A stretch of 64,000 nt of DNA, taken from the NCBI RefSeq assembly GCF_002078875.1, contig NC_034419.1, positions 16,895,090 through 16,959,089 on the forward strand, written 5' to 3'. Under the pieces are notes generated by a model. That model saw only the letters and a list, made by a program, of their open reading frames with translations. It made no database searches and was not told the origin of the DNA. Positions within the stretch are counted from its first letter, which is position 1; each line of letters opens with the position of its first letter. A program made the translations under genes and the position numbers. Positions 1 to 14,500 of the stretch are shown here, in pieces. This stretch comes from Numida meleagris (lineage: Eukaryota; Chordata; Aves; Galliformes; Numididae).

Positions 1-3000
1 CTGTGAAAGCTGCCAAAACACCGAGCACTTGGGTGAAGAGCAGTGATTGCACGGTGGGCGCTGGCCCTTCTGGCCTCCTGCTCGCAGGGTTTCTGTTCCG
101 TGAGGGCTCACTGCAAAACGTGTCATTGCTCTTGGCCTGCAGCAGCCTGTGGGTCAGTTGTTGGGGTCTCCTGCAGGCTCTCCCTCCCACAGCTGTCTTG
201 GCCTCATTTGTTCCCACTGACTCCAAAATTCCTCTTTCCCTCCAGCAGCTATGAAGGACAAGCCTCATAAACAAGCTAACTACAACTACGAAAAAAAAAA
301 ACTGGAAAAAAACTGCTATTTGAAAGGATATTTTTCCTTTTGGTGTTCTCTTTTTTTTTTTTTCTTTACGTGCAGTTTCAGATTATTGTAAAGAACTAAC
401 ATGGAATACCTGTCTGATGGCTGGAATAGCTACGGACTCTAAGCACCAGCTTCCATTTGCTTATTCCCGTGCTAAAATCAGGGGAAGTGTTAGCACTGGT
501 TTCCATGGGAGCAGGGCTGAGTCCGGACTGTGCACTTTTAGAAATGGGAGCATGAAGCCTTCCTTGGGGCACGCCAGACTACCTTGCTGCAGTCAGCCTG
601 CCTGTCCAGCAGCTCCATGTCGGTCTTGTGCTGCAAGCAGCAGGCCCTGAAAAATAAGAATAATGTTTATTTTAGCTAAGTGTTTCAAACCCATGTGTCA
701 CTGGAAATAGTTTTTTCCCCTGTTACTTCTGGTCTGTGCTAAATTCAATAAGGTTTATGGGAGCCAGTCTGACTGGGCTGTGATTGTGTCAGACAAATTT
801 CAGTTGCTTCCATACGTATCTTTTCCAGATAGTTCTCTGGATTAATTTTTAGGAGGTTTGCAGAGTGCAACGTGATGCATTTTTCATACATTATCTGCTT
901 TGTAAAAATACTTCATCACCACATTCCCAGCCTGTGTTTGTAAGGAGGATGTACGACGAGGGCTGAGAGGGAGCAGCAACATAGAGTTTGAATTTGTGAT
1001 GCAAACTCTGGCCTTCCAGTGAGAAGAAGAGATATGTCACCTGGAAACATTCAGCACCAAGTATTTTCAACCCTTGCATTATAAGCTTGTGTTGATGGCT
1101 GAGTGCTTTGCAGCTGTGTGTAAATGAAGATGTATTCGACCCAGGTTTGTTCCTGCCAGCCCACTTACCGCACAACCTTAGGGCACAGATGAAATTATTC
1201 AAATGCTATATAGTGAGTGTCATTCTAACTCAGGATTTTGCAAGGGAAATCCTGCTACCAGCTGCTGTCAGCCCAGAAATCAGTTATTTCCCTTTGCAGT
1301 ATGAGCAAAATCAGGCTTCTGACCTATTTTTAAAAAGCTAAGGCTTCCAATTTCCTAATTTTTATTTGTGCTAACCATCAAAATTCAAGCTCTTTGCACT
1401 TTCTCCCTAAAGAAGTCATTAGTTTCATAACTTGTATTTCTGATTTGTTTTCTTATCGTAACAGGTCTGTTGAACATCTGTTTGGCATTTCGTTTTTAAT
1501 ATTTCCATAAAATGCAAGTGTTGGTAAATTGCATGGCGCTGTGTCGATGACTTGCATTTAGCATAGGCGGGATGCTGGGCGGTGGAATGCTCATCAGGAA
1601 GTGAACTGGACTATGTGGTTTTGTATCCCAAAGCTTCAGACACGAACTTCAGCACGCGCAGTGCTGATCTCACTGGAACGCTCTGAGTGCTCTGCATGGG
1701 AGTGTGAGCAGTGCACACGTGGGGCCCTCTGGGGTGGAAGCAGGAGCTGCTGGAGTTACTGCAGCAAGCAGTGGGCAGTGTCTGAGCTCCAGACACCTGT
1801 GGTAGTGCCAAAGGATGCTCCAGTGCCTTTCACTCCAGGCATTGGTTTGAGCTGTGAACAGGAATCCACCTTTGCAGTTGAGAGTAACTGGACAGCAGAG
1901 TGCTGAGATAACTTCAGGTCCCACTTTCAGACACAAAACTCCTCTCTTTGGGGTTCAGTCTCTGGCAAGTCTGGGGCTGCCTGTAGGACTGGCCATTTAA
2001 CTGGCATACAGGATGCTTAATTAAGCTGCTTTGGGTTTACGTCTGAATGAAAGCTGTAGTGCTTTCCTGCGTCTTCCCCACTGTCAGCAACGACAGCTGA
2101 TTCTGGTGCCAAACAGCCAGTGCTGAGCTGCTCTGCTGCTAAATAGGCTGAGTCCATCAGTTACATACACAAGCTGTGGTGAGGCTGTAAAGTACGTCAT
2201 TTAATGCTTGGCTTACTTTTATCTTATAATGCTAATGCCCAATATGAAGGAGCACTTACATTATTGTCTAAACAAAGGAGGGGGACATAAATCCAGGAGA
2301 TGAAAAGGGCACAGTATAGCAAGTGAGATGCAGCACTGACTTTATCCACGAGGCTGATGTCTGTATACATTCTGCTTTGCTCCTACCATCAGTCACTAAG
2401 CAGGACACCAGCATATACCTGCACTGGGGTTCTTAGGCAAACGTGAGCTGCAAAGTACTGCAAAGCTGTATTGAATTCAGACCTGATCCAGGGCTCCCTA
2501 AAGCCATTGAAAACGCTGCCTTTGACTTCGGATTTGGATGAGACCCCGAAATCTGGAAGTGCCAAGTTCTTTTGTGTGGTTATCCAAAGAAGTAAAGCTG
2601 GAAAGAAAGAATACTGCTAGTGTTATAGATGGAAGGTACTGCTTAAACAGAGAAAGGATCTTCTTTCTCTTTGCCTTTTTTGCTCTGATTTCTGATGGTC
2701 ACTATAGCAACAGGAACTGAAGAGATGAAGAAGTGGAAAACATGCACTTCACCATGACAAGTTCAATTTACAGCCAGCTCAGCAGTGTAACAAATCTATG
2801 TCATACTTAATGAGAATCTATGCAGCAGGTATGGATCAGGGTAAGATTGCGATGTGCTACAAGGTAAGGCAACCAAACTTGGGCTGCGTTCTCCAGTCTT
2901 CCTCCTTAAAGACACCAGGATGAACTGAAACATTAGAATCAGGATTGGACTTTTATCAAAGCTGTCCCAATCTATCATAGATAAGCATCAGTTTTGGATG

Positions 3001-5472
3001 TTATCTTTTCTGACTCTCCTGATTGTGACGCTTTGGGGTCTCTGGGTACAGCAGCAGTCAGGGCATGGGGCTGCAGCAGGACCACAGCACAGCCTTGGCA
3101 TGAGCCTGAATGGAGCAGGAGCCATGGGGAGTGATCAGCAGCCTGCATCCCAGGGGGATCATGGGCGTTTCAAAAAGCAATTCATTTGTGCAAGCAATTA
3201 CACTGCAAAAACATATCTGACAGACAGCACGTGCTTTGAAGTGAATGCAGTTACAGTGTGCACCCACAACAGCAGGGGCAGTTGCAAACTGGCAGTGCTG
3301 GGAATGGGAAAGCACTGTCCTAACAGCAGCACAAAAAGTCTGGTGACACTTGAAAAATCTGCCTTAATGTTTTTGCATTTGTCAGACTTTTGCTTATTGT
3401 GAATATTCCACTGGAAAGCCTTTATTTGCAATGCCTGTGTCTCAGCTTCAGCAGAGGAGTTCTTATCTTCGTACTCGGTCACAGATTGATTCTCAGTTCT
3501 CGAGATCTAGGTGCTTTCCCACATTAGGACTGCGTTGGGTGAATGGCAGAAGGGCTTTTGTGCTCTTTACAGCTCCTGATGTAGTCCAGCAGCTTCAGGG
3601 AGATGTGACTTCAGAGCTGCACACTCGTCCCTTCGTTGTCCCACAGGGACAAGGATTCTATGGGAGTCCTCAGCATCTCCCACTGCGAGCTTGCAGCTCT
3701 ACTTCCACGCGACATCTTGCTCTCAGTTAGATGAATATGTCTGGATGCAGGTAGTATGGAGGCTGGACACCACCCCTCTAGGCAATTTTATAAAAATGCT
3801 TACTGAAAAAAAGCCAAAGATAGATAGTGCTCATTTTGAGTGAGAGCTGCTAGGATTTGGGCTTTATGTGTAACCACAGCGTGATTCAGTGTAATTTTTG
3901 TTTAATGCTCTATTTCAGAAGGGGTCTCTGAGATGTATATTCAGTTCTGGCATCCAGAATAGATTGCAGCAGAGTACGTTGGGTGCTACAGAAAGGGCCC
4001 ACAGGCCAGTGAAAGGAAAGCCGGTGTACCTGCTAAATAACCAGATCTTGTGAGCTTTTAAAAACACTGTGGAGCAATATGCTTGTTGGGCTGTGAAAGC
4101 TATTTGCGTTGGAGCTGGTATTAAGATATTGAGTTTAAATGTACATAAGCCATTCTAATATATACATTTTATTCTGAGCAAGGAAAAGCAATGCAGTCGG
4201 AATGATTTTTATTTCCATTCTGCTAACTGCCGAGGATACGGCATTCACAATGACAGGATATTTATTGCTCTGTTATGATGATGCGCAGGGAGAAAGCATG
4301 GAAGGAAGACATCACCTCGGGTGGTTGCTTGGGACTTCAGGGGCAGTCTGTCTCACACTGCAGCCACCATGGGCTCTGGTGGAGGATGGTGGTGTTCCAG
4401 GAAAAGCAAGCATAGGGGCTGGAGGGGTGCACGGTGACCTTGGCTGCATCTCCAAGCATGGCAACCTGCAACTCTTCTGTGCCCAGCCTCACTGGCAAGG
4501 ACGACATTCAGCCAGCTGTGTGCACGTAAACACACCTTCCCACTGCTGTGCCTGAGAAAAGGGGGATGAAATCGTGTTCCACCTGCCCAGGGTCAGTCTC
4601 CACAAGTAGATCTGAGCCTGGAAGAAGCACCACGAGCCTCCCAGTTCTGCCCCGTCCTGCCCTCCCCTCCTGCAGTGGGTGCATGCCATGAGGCAGCAGC
4701 AGGCTTGTACCTGGCTGCTCCTTGCAGAACTCTGTAGAAGTGTCACAAAAGGTGGCTTTCAGCAGGAAAATTCAACAGAGTTGTTGGATTTGAGGAGGAA
4801 AAATCACCTTTATATAACAAGATTGAGCTGTTTGTTTGAGTGATATTTAAGGCTTAATTTTGTACTGGCTATGGCTTAAGTAAGATCTCACCCAGTGACC
4901 TTTTCTTCTCTCTCTTTCCCCCTCCTGTAAAGATGTGGCTTTTCACTGTGCTGATGAGGCCGTTCTGTGCATTTTTGATGATTCTCTCCAGCATATCTGT
5001 CCAGCTCCTTTGCCTCTCTCTGTCTCCTCACACTCCCTATTGCGAATGTGAGCACCACAGATCAAGAGGACAATCAGCTGGAGAACAATATGACAGCAGG
5101 TGGGCATTATGCTCTCCTCTCAGCTGTGACTCAAATATGTGTCAGTTGCCAAACAAAAACCTGTTTCAGCTTGGAGGCGAAAACAGATTGGTATGTGGGT
5201 ATGTCTGCAGCAACAGAATTTTCTTTGCCCTGCAAATCTGCATTTTTTTTCCTAATGCTGCTTTTCTGCATCAGAATGCTAGCAGCTGTAACTTCTGTTC
5301 CTGGTTGAATGTACATAGATTTTGTTGTATTAGATCAAGCATTATTGTGGCAGCAATTACGGTGATGGGGCAGCTCAGTCCTGTACTGAGTTATGCACAG
5401 TGTTAATAGTGTGGCTTACTGCTAGGATGTGCACAGGCAGGGGATGGACATAGTTGACTGAAGACTATGATC
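1..5472. other. Intergenic sequence, no gene recognised
   Basis: The stretch has mixed composition with an A11 run at 291-301 and a T13 run at 351-363. The open frames here (up to 157 codons at 4,933-5,406) show no domain or homology that I recognise. No RNA gene or repeat could be supported. The sequence near 3,915-4,020 has weak CR1-like wording that I could not confirm. Confidence 0.6.
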
Positions 5473-5512
5473 AGAGAATCGTAGGAGCTGGAAGGGATCT
5501 CTGGAGACAGCA
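5473..5512 (-). mobile_element. CR1 LINE 3' end remnant, minus orientation
   Basis: The plus strand reads agagaatcgtaggagctgg then aagggatctctggaga, the reverse complement of the terminal CR1 motif around TCCAGAGGTCCCTTCCAAC and GATTCTATGA. The remnant is short and diverged. Sequence beyond 5,515 may belong to the same copy, but I cannot align it with confidence. Confidence 0.65.
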
Positions 5513-8500
5513 AGCTGTCTTTGAGCCATTAGTCTTTTAGGTGTGAGAACCTGTGTAAACTGCATCATCCTAATCCCACACACTGCCCTATCTTTTGCTG
5601 CCTTGACATTCTCATAATCTCAGCACAGCAAACACTGACGTGCTTTGTAGCTTGGCTTCTTTCCATTTCCATGCCTTGTTTGTCCGTTCAAATGGTGCAA
5701 TTTCTCCAAAATTCTGGTCTTTTCATTCTGGGCAGATCTGTACAATGTGCTCCTCCTGTTATGGCAGGATGACAGCTAGCCCCTTGCCAGGAGCACCGTG
5801 TCATCCTCTGTGTCCTGCTCAGTGGAGCTGCCAAGGTGTTTTTTGCTCTCATTGGCCTTGTTGCCTCAGCTCTTATTTTCCTCACAACATGTTCAGACTC
5901 CCGAGTCCCTCATTCATTTCTCTTCAAAGCTCTTCTTGTTCCTATTTTGATCATAGAACCCATCACAAACATCTTTTGTCTCTCCTTTCTTCCCGTCCAT
6001 CAGTGGTGCTGCTTTTCTCCTATAAAAGATGTTATTCTTTGTTCAGAAATGCTCCTCTTGCCCTTTGAATCAGGAGTTTGATTTTCTTCTTCCTCTCTCA
6101 TCCATGCCCTGGTGAATATACGTTGATTTTACTTCAAACGCTCATTAGACAAGGTACTTAAATAATCACTGGAGTGTGGACTGGGACCCTGTGTCTTCTC
6201 CTTCCCAGATGAATCCAAAGATGGGCCAGATGGTGATAACAATGACACACACAAAAAATAATAATCTGTCTGAATGGCACAACAAATCTTCAGTAATCCT
6301 GAGCAAAAGGAAGTAGCTTCAGAGCAGCTCGGCTGCAGCTAGGGCCACCTTTGGGGAAGTGGGAGGTGTTCTGAGTCCAGCAGCGCAGAGAGCAAAGCCC
6401 AAATTGCAGAGCTATTAGCTAAAGGCAGCTCTGCTGCCCTTCCTCATCGATGTTATAATACATGGCTGGTCTCACTCCTCCAAAAGCTCTGTGCTCCAAG
6501 ATGTGAGGAGTCTGTGCATCCTGATGCTTGGGGTACAGGGAAGGCTTGCTGGTTTTCTCCAGCTCTGTCACCTGCTCAGCAATGGGAATGCTCCCTCCCC
6601 CTGCAGACCCAGCTGTGTATTTGTTGTTGTGTGGTCTCTGTGCCCAGGGTGCCTTTCCCCTCCCAGCCTTCGGGATGTTTCCAAGGGACATAAGGACAAC
6701 ATCACCTATAGGGTTTGGGCATTGAGAGGCAGAGGGGTTTGTGGCTGGAGTTGTGCAGTGATGTGAAAATCCACCTTCCTCTAATAAACGGTGTTCTGCT
6801 CTGTATCTCAACTTGACATTTTTCCTTTCCTCCATCGTGATTCCCCAGCCTAAAATAATTGAAAAGCAATATAAACTGTCTTGTTTGTCTTAGTCCAGGA
6901 GTCCCAGCTTGTTCTGCCCTTAAATTCTCTGAGGACTTGAGGGAAAACTTTCTCACAACGCTCCTTTCTTTGGGTGAGCAGTATAAAGTTTTTTAATGTA
7001 CATAAAACTTTTGATTGCTTTCTGCCCTCTCCAAACAGAGCCTTGCACAGCCCTCCAATCTTTCATTCTTTTTATGGGATATCATTGTGTGCCTCTTCTA
7101 TTTTAAGGATTTCTTGAAGCAAGCACTCCTTCTCTGCGATGCTTTCATCTTGCCAAAAGCTCGCTGCATCTCCTGTGTGCCTCAGGCTCAGGGCCTGGCA
7201 TACCCTGCGTTTCTGCTGTCCCTTTTGTGCGCCAGAACAACTCTTTCTTTAAAACATAATATATACTGAGTTTGTTTGATATTTGTCAAGAGAATTAAAA
7301 ATAATCACTGCAGCAGTCTAGGTGGAACGTTGCAGCTGAAGCTGCACTGAGTGTTAGGATCCTGAATTTCTGTCCCGCTTCAGGAAGGAAGGGTCTAAAA
7401 TGACCATGTATCGTGGAAAGAGGAAAGTTGGGGTCTGTATCTGAAGAACACTAATAATTACTTGTACGAGTTGCTTTCCTTGATATTTTGTTTGTATCAG
7501 CAGTATGTTAACAAAAATGCGGAAGGTTTTGTTTATTCTAGACTATAACGTTCTAATTGCATTTAGCCTTAGTAAGATGCTTATATCTGTATTGGGATTT
7601 CTGGTGCTCTGTAGTAACAGCTTTATACTGTGCGTTGAAGTAGATGGCTTCTTTACTAACAATGGAGCAAACACCTTGGGGTGACATTCCTCACCGTTTG
7701 TCCAGCTTGTGGGTTGTTTCTTCATTGGCCTTGCCTCACCTTGCATGAAAATGCCAAAGCCCAGAATGATGGGATGAGGCTGGGGCAGTGGTTACTGGCC
7801 CCACCTCTCCCACTACTTCTGGTGGGGAAAAACCATCCGGATCTTTTCCCCATAATGGCCCTATAAAGAACATGTAAAAAGAGAAGCTGAAAATGAGCCG
7901 AAGAGCTGTGAAGTGGAATAGCAAAATGGTGGGGTTTGTTAATCACAACTAAAAGTACTTAGGAGCACAGGAAGAAGACAGCTGTGTAAAATCAATCATT
8001 CAATCAACCCAACTACTATGTGCTTTAATGGCATTCATTCAGAGTCACTTAATAAAACCATTAAATTAACAGCTCAAAAAATAAGTAAGTCAGCTCGAAC
8101 AAGTTTCCTGCAGCGATGCGTGCAGCTGAAATAAGATCAGCACAAACACGTGTCAGAGTGGTGAGCAACGCAGCCCAGGGCAGGCAGTGCCTCTGACCCA
8201 GGAGTTGCTGGGATGTGGCTGTTGTGCTCTGCTGGCAGCCAATAGCCCACGCGTGGAAGTGATTTGTGGAAGGAGCTGTGGGTCCGTGGGGAGCTGGGTG
8301 CATGTGGCAAAGTCCTGTGGGCAGCAGAGTGTGGGAGAGCACTCAGTGCTGTGGGGGAAGAAGCAGGCAAGGAGGGTCAGCAACGTCGGCAGGGGGCTGC
8401 TGTGTTGGGAAGGCAGTTTGAAGCGGGCTCAAAAAGGGGCTCAAATCAAGAGAAGAGCATTGTTTTGGCTATTCTGCTTGGCGTGTGCTCCTGCAAGGAG

Positions 8501-11500
8501 AGATGAAAAGCCCAGAGGTTTGACAGAGGCTCGGGGATCTAAAGCAAGAGTTGTTTTAAAAGAGAAAAGAGGGGAGGAGGAGTGAGTTCTGTCAGCAAGT
8601 GGGTGGGTTTGGTGAAGGTGTGGATGCTGCTGGCAGCAGCCAGAGGAGAGGAGGCTGTAACCTTTGGTGATGTTCCCTGGGTGCAGAGCCTGGGGAACTG
8701 GTGCTACCAACTCTCACCATGTAAGTTTGAGCTGTGCAGTGCCTTGCAAATTCCTACCGCCCATGTTCTCTGACTCATGTAACTCATGAGACAGTCATGT
8801 TTTATTTTTAAGTGGGTTTCTAACTTCTATAACAATAGACAAAAACCCGAACGAGGTATTCAAAAGCCAGAAGGCACATTTAAAGAAATTGAAAAGCAGT
8901 TAGCTGAAATCCTCATAATTTCTGGGCTTCATTCATGTTTTCTTCTTGCTTCTCACAAGTGTTTAATTTCACCCCTCGGTGTTTCTGCAGCCATCCTTTC
9001 TCACACGTGCACCATCCGTTTGCCTGTAATTACAGTGGTGTCATTCAGTGCTCATGCACCCCCTCAGACATTCTTTTGGCAAGGAGATTTTAAACATAAA
9101 GCGCGAGTTAATCAGCAGCCAGATTGAAGTACTGCAGAAAGACACCGAAACTGCTTGGTATTCGTAAGAACTCTGGTGGCTGCTTTATGTGCGTTTTATA
9201 TCACGCTGTGCTTGATGACCTTGTAATGATGAAGTCTGAAGGGAAACAGAGACTGAATCATCACTTCTGAGACTGATGGTTCCAGCGGAGGCTGATGCTC
9301 TAAGCACAGTCACAGACTAATAGCTGTTGTTCAAAGGTTGGTGTGTGGATCTGGCACAGGGCCCAGATACCTGGGAACATCTGCAGAGCTGCTGTGGTGG
9401 ATGTTGGTCAGTGAGACATGGGAAGGGGTGGAGGTCTGGAGCCAGGTGTGCCCACCAGCCACTGCTTTGCCCCGGTGGCTGCCTCTCAGCTTTGCCATTC
9501 CCACCCCAGGCTTGCTCCTGTGTCCTAGTAGTGATGTTAACAGGGAGGTCACTGCAGGGGCATGGTTGTGCAGTGCTGCAGGAGAGAGGTGAGGAACTGA
9601 GCCCCAGATCCTCCCTGAGGTTCAGGCCCCTGGCCCCAACTGATGAAGATGTCGATCCCAAATGTGAAAGTGAAGCGTTACTCCCAGACCCTCTGCCTGC
9701 AGCTTTCTTGTAAGCATGCAGCATTTAGCATGACCCATGTACTGCAGGATAATGAGACACTGCAGGACCAAGTGGAGCTTGATCTGATAAACCAGCCCTC
9801 GGTTCTGGCATCTCTGCAAGCTTCATGCTGTTGGGTACCATGTACACCCCCACACCAAGAGAAACATCTGCTTTATCCTGGACCACAGGCAGCAGCTCGA
9901 CCTTTTCTGGCAGCTAACATGTTCCTGGCAGCTTCCAAACCTGTTCCTTGCGCTGCCAGAACTGTCTGGTGGAACGATGCAGCCCCAAGCTTCTTGCCAG
10001 CCTCCCAGATGGCTGCCCAGGGGCTGCACTGTCCATCCCAGGTACAGCGGTACAGCCAACTCCCCCATCACATGTCCATCAAGTCCCAAAATTCACAGCT
10101 TCCAAAGACCCTTTGCAAGGAAAGCTTTGCGTGTACTGAGCCCTCTGTCCCCAAGCTGCTGCAGCATGAGCATGGAAACGAGGAGGTGGCACGGCACAGT
10201 GGAGCTGGGGGCATCCCAGGGACAGAGGCAGAGCATGGGCCAGCAGCAGCAGGGTCACTGCCAGCAACCAGGAAAGGCAAAGGGACATTGCACTGCCCAG
10301 CTGTCCTGGGAGGCACTGGCTGCTGTCATCTTGAAATTAAATAGCCAGCTCTCTGTTCTTCAAAAGAGAGCTGACATATTTTGGACACTTGCTTACGTGA
10401 TTAGCTTTTAGCTGCTCTGGATCTTGTGGCTTAATTATTCTGGATTCCGCCGTTAAATAATTAGAGCTGTCTTGTTTACTAGCAAATTTTCTGTTTGTTG
10501 CTCCAGGGTGATTTGTTTTATATTAGATTAAGTACCCTGGGCAAGTAACTTCCAAGTGTCCCAAATGCCAGCGAAGAATTGGTTTTGTTTGTTTTGCCTC
10601 TGGGCAGTTTTGAGATGTTTCCAGAATGGACACTAACTAACTGCCTCTTGGCTTAATTCACTCCTTCCCCAAAACAAAAGCTGTCCTCCCTCCGCCCCAG
10701 CCCTCTTTTAGTTCTGGGCTGTCTGAATTGTGCTTGGAGTTACTTGGCTTAAAACTTCAGCTTCGCCCTTGTGCTACTTGGATAACAGCAATGAGATTTG
10801 CTTCCCCTTAAGGACCTGTGTTTTCAGCTCTTCTATCAGCTCATTGAGTTTACTGTGTTTTGAGATCACTATTACAGAAAAACTTTGATGAGGTTTGTGT
10901 GGAACAGGGGGGGGAAGTAAGGAGAGGACGAAGAGTGAATTCATAAAAAATGGAAGTCATGTTTTACAAAGGTTGCAGGTGCGGAAGAGAGTCCTGCTCC
11001 TGCCCTGCAGGCTGGTCTCCGCGCTCTTGGGATGCTCTTGCTTTGAATTAGCAATTGATTGTGGGGAATGGATGACTGTAGGCCACAGGGAAGCAGTTAC
11101 AGGGTAGAGCAGTTCTGCACCCGTGCTCTGGCAGTGTGAGTGCTTTCCTGGAGCCCTGCTTCTAGGCCAGGACCCAGAGCTCTGCCCTTGGTGGGATGGA
11201 GCTGCCCAGTGCCTGGGCTCCTTCTGCCTCTCTCCATCCTCGTGTAGGATCAGAGCACTCATTAAAACATTCTTTGTTGTTGCTGAAAAACCCACTATTT
11301 TATTTCCCAGACAGCTCTAACTGTAGCTCCCTGTTGACGAAAACTGTCCAAATCCATTTTGTCAAGAACGTCTGTTATTTTAGCTGAAGAGAAAAACAAA
11401 GCAAGAAAAGGAGAAGTCTCCAGAAGGGGTCGTATCCCTCATTTATAAGGGTCTGTGCAGAAAACAAAGTGAGAAATCACCCTCTCCGCTGAGGTCAGGA

Positions 11501-14500
11501 GCCTGGCTTTTATACTAGGTGCAATAAATGAAGCAAAGACGTAATACTGACATAGCGGAATGGGAATGAAACTGTTGCAGCACCATGCAAGACGTCCTTT
11601 TGTTCGCAGGGGCCAGCACAAGCTGCTCCCTAGAAAAACACAGAGGAGTCTATAGGGGAGTCTTCTTTCTCCTCCCCCATGGAAACGTATATGTCACAGA
11701 TTATTTTGAACCCTCTGCAATATCTTCGTATTCGGATGCCTTGGAAGGGGGAGGAACGCATGTCCTACTCCAGGAAGACTTGGCAGTGAGTTCCCAGTTT
11801 TACAGATGACGCATTTACTCGATTATTTTTAGCACGTTATTACCAGGCTGCTTTGGCTTATTTCATGCCTCCTTCTCCCCCCAGCTGTGCAGTTTTGCTG
11901 GGGAGGAGCCGAGTGCACCGAGCACTCACCTGCCCTCTGCCTTCCTCCCACCCCCGTGCTGCGGTGACAGCCTTGGCCAGGGACTCATGAGTGGTTCCCA
12001 GGTAGAGCTGGCTGCTCTCTGGGTGCAGCTAATGGAGTTGTTGGAGCTCCAAGCAAAGTCCCGGTGCGATGCGTGCTCGGCTGCACTGCGATAACTGATT
12101 GTGCATGTCCTCTGCCCGTGACAAACGCAGGCTCAGACCCTGGTGAAATACGTTTATGGTGACACATTTTTCTTAATTTGCATTGGGCTAAAAGTGTTGG
12201 TACAGGCAGCTTAGTGAAATGTAGTTGCTTGTTAATCCATGGCAGCTTAATCATGTGTCTGGGCGCTCACTGCGCTGGCTGGGTAATTTAGCATGGCAGA
12301 TATTTGTTGCACTTACGGTTTTCAGACAACTGATACTGCTGAGCTCGAAGATAAACATTTCAAAAATCACACAATGATTTAGGGGCCGTGGGCAAAATGT
12401 ATGGGAGCTGGGGATCTAAACTCGTTTAAAGATCTTGCTGCATATTCCTATTTCTGAAATGCGGCAGTGAGCCAGTTTTTGTGCATTTAAATGCTAAAAA
12501 TGTGGTTGGAAAAAAAGTCCTGCTGGGCGGGTACCTGCGTCCTTACGCTTCTGAAAACTTTTAGATCTCTCCGTACACTAAAAAGTTAAATTTTCCAGTC
12601 CCGTAGACTGGATCTTGTAGTGAGTCCGTGTTACTTTCAGTTTACGATCTTAGTTCTTACAGCTATTTCTGAAAAATATCCAATGTCACCATCATCAGGA
12701 TGAGATCCCAACATGGAATTATTTGGGCTTTTTGAAAACAGCTCCTCTTTCTGCAGCGGAGAAATTTTTACAAGTACAGCTGCCTGGAGTGCTACTGCTA
12801 AACGAAGACTGTCAAAATGAACAATGTACGCCTTGTCCCCAGAGGTGAAAAGCCTGGGCAGGGTGCAGGAGCCTGGCTGCTCTCTTAGGGTGCTTGGGTG
12901 CCCATGCAGCCATCCCTAGAAAGCTGCCATGGCAGAGGTGTGTGCGGGTGCTGCGCCCCATGGGAGCAAACTGCTGTGGCTTCAGCCATTCTTGCAAACA
13001 GCTTTCTTTGGGTTTGGTGCCACAGGAACAGCATGCCTCCAAAAAAAGGAAAAAAGTAAACCTGTAATAGCACCAGGTGCATTGGGCTGAAGGGCTTAGC
13101 ACCTGCTCTGGTCAGTGGGGCTGGGCAAGGACTGCTGTGGCTGCGTGCTGTCAGCCTCTGCGCAGTCACAGCTGCGAGCTGCAACAGATTGTTGCTAACA
13201 CTAAATGGAGAGAAATGTGACTTTTCTATAGTTGTTTATTTTTTAATCAACCCTGTGTTAAGCCTGCGCATACATCTGTCATCAGAGACCTTCTTCCTTT
13301 TGCGCTTAATGGTGTTTGTGCTGCCAGCCCAAAGATTGACTGTACAGGGCTGGCATTTTTCCAGTGTCGGTTTTTCTTCTTGTCAGGTTTCTCTCCTTTT
13401 TTTTTTTCTTTTCCCTTTTTCTTTGTGACAGTATTTCTCTGTTTAGCTTCTTTCCGTAGTCACTCACATCGAAACCCTGCGCAGGGACTTGGCAGCGTGT
13501 GCTGAGGAGAGATAGCAAAGCGTGCTTGAAAGTGGCTTTAAATACTGAAACGTAGGGGAGACGGCAGCGAGCAAAGGAAACGTTGTAGTGTAATCCACAG
13601 TTCAGTGCATTTATGGAAATAAATTTGATTGCAAGTTGCTGCTGAAAGGTGTAGAAGCGTGTTGGAAGGAGGGGTTCACCAGAGGAGAAGTGCATTATTA
13701 AAAGCTCACTGCAAAGAAGGGCAGAGGGTTGGGGATGTACGCAGCTCTGTCCCCGTGTTGTAGGGTCTGTGAGACACCTCCTAGCCATGTCAGACAGATG
13801 CACCAAGCTGGACGTGAGCGGCGTTCTGAGTGCTCTGTGCCAGCCCTGGTCCAGCTCTGCCCTGAGTCAGGCTCAGAGGGAGCAGCTCCAGCTCTGTCAC
13901 CTCAGCAGAGTTTGTGATTCTGCATCTTCGTGTTTTTCTCCATTTGGATCTGGCTGTCTCCCCCTGCCCCGTGCTGGCTGAAGGCCGCAGGCAGGATGCG
14001 TGCTGTTTAGCCACCACAGAGCTGCTGTCTCAGAAAGGTGCTGCAGCAAGGGCTAGCAGCTTCACCGGCTGAAATTAAATGCATTTCATCCCAAAATGAT
14101 TGCTGACTGCAGGTCTTTAGTTTTGCATGTTATGGAATTTATGGGGTGTGCAACAATTTCAGAAAGGAGCGCACAGAGATCAGAAGGCACTTGGCAGTGT
14201 GGGCGCTGAGCAGAAGCGGTGCTGGGAGCAGAGCTGCCGTGTGGAGCAGCTGGGTCAGCGCTGGGGAATTATCCCGTGAATGATTCAGCTTTTAATTGGG
14301 TGCAAATGCTTAATAGCCCCATGCAGTTATGTAAATAGTATGTAAACGGAATCCGACTCCGCTAATCGGAGGTAGCGCAGCAGCTATGATTAGATCACAT
14401 TTACATTGGAGCAGCTAATTGCTGAGCTGGGTCAGTGAGCGCACGTGGCTCGGTGACGTAAGGATGTGCCTGGTAGTTGGGGGGTGGCATTCCTCTGTTA

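Noticed and set aside
3915..4020. Possible CR1 fragment
   Set aside because: Only isolated words resemble CR1; no continuous match could be made by eye.
4933..5406. 157-codon open frame on the plus strand
   Set aside because: Cys- and Ser-rich translation with no domain and no supporting exon borders; a chance frame.
6419..6835. 138-codon open frame on the minus strand
   Set aside because: No domain, no conserved motif, and overlapping frames on the opposite strand.
13306..13806. 166-codon open frame on the minus strand
   Set aside because: No recognisable domain. The C-terminal part reads through a homopolymer-rich stretch (run of Lys), typical of non-coding DNA.
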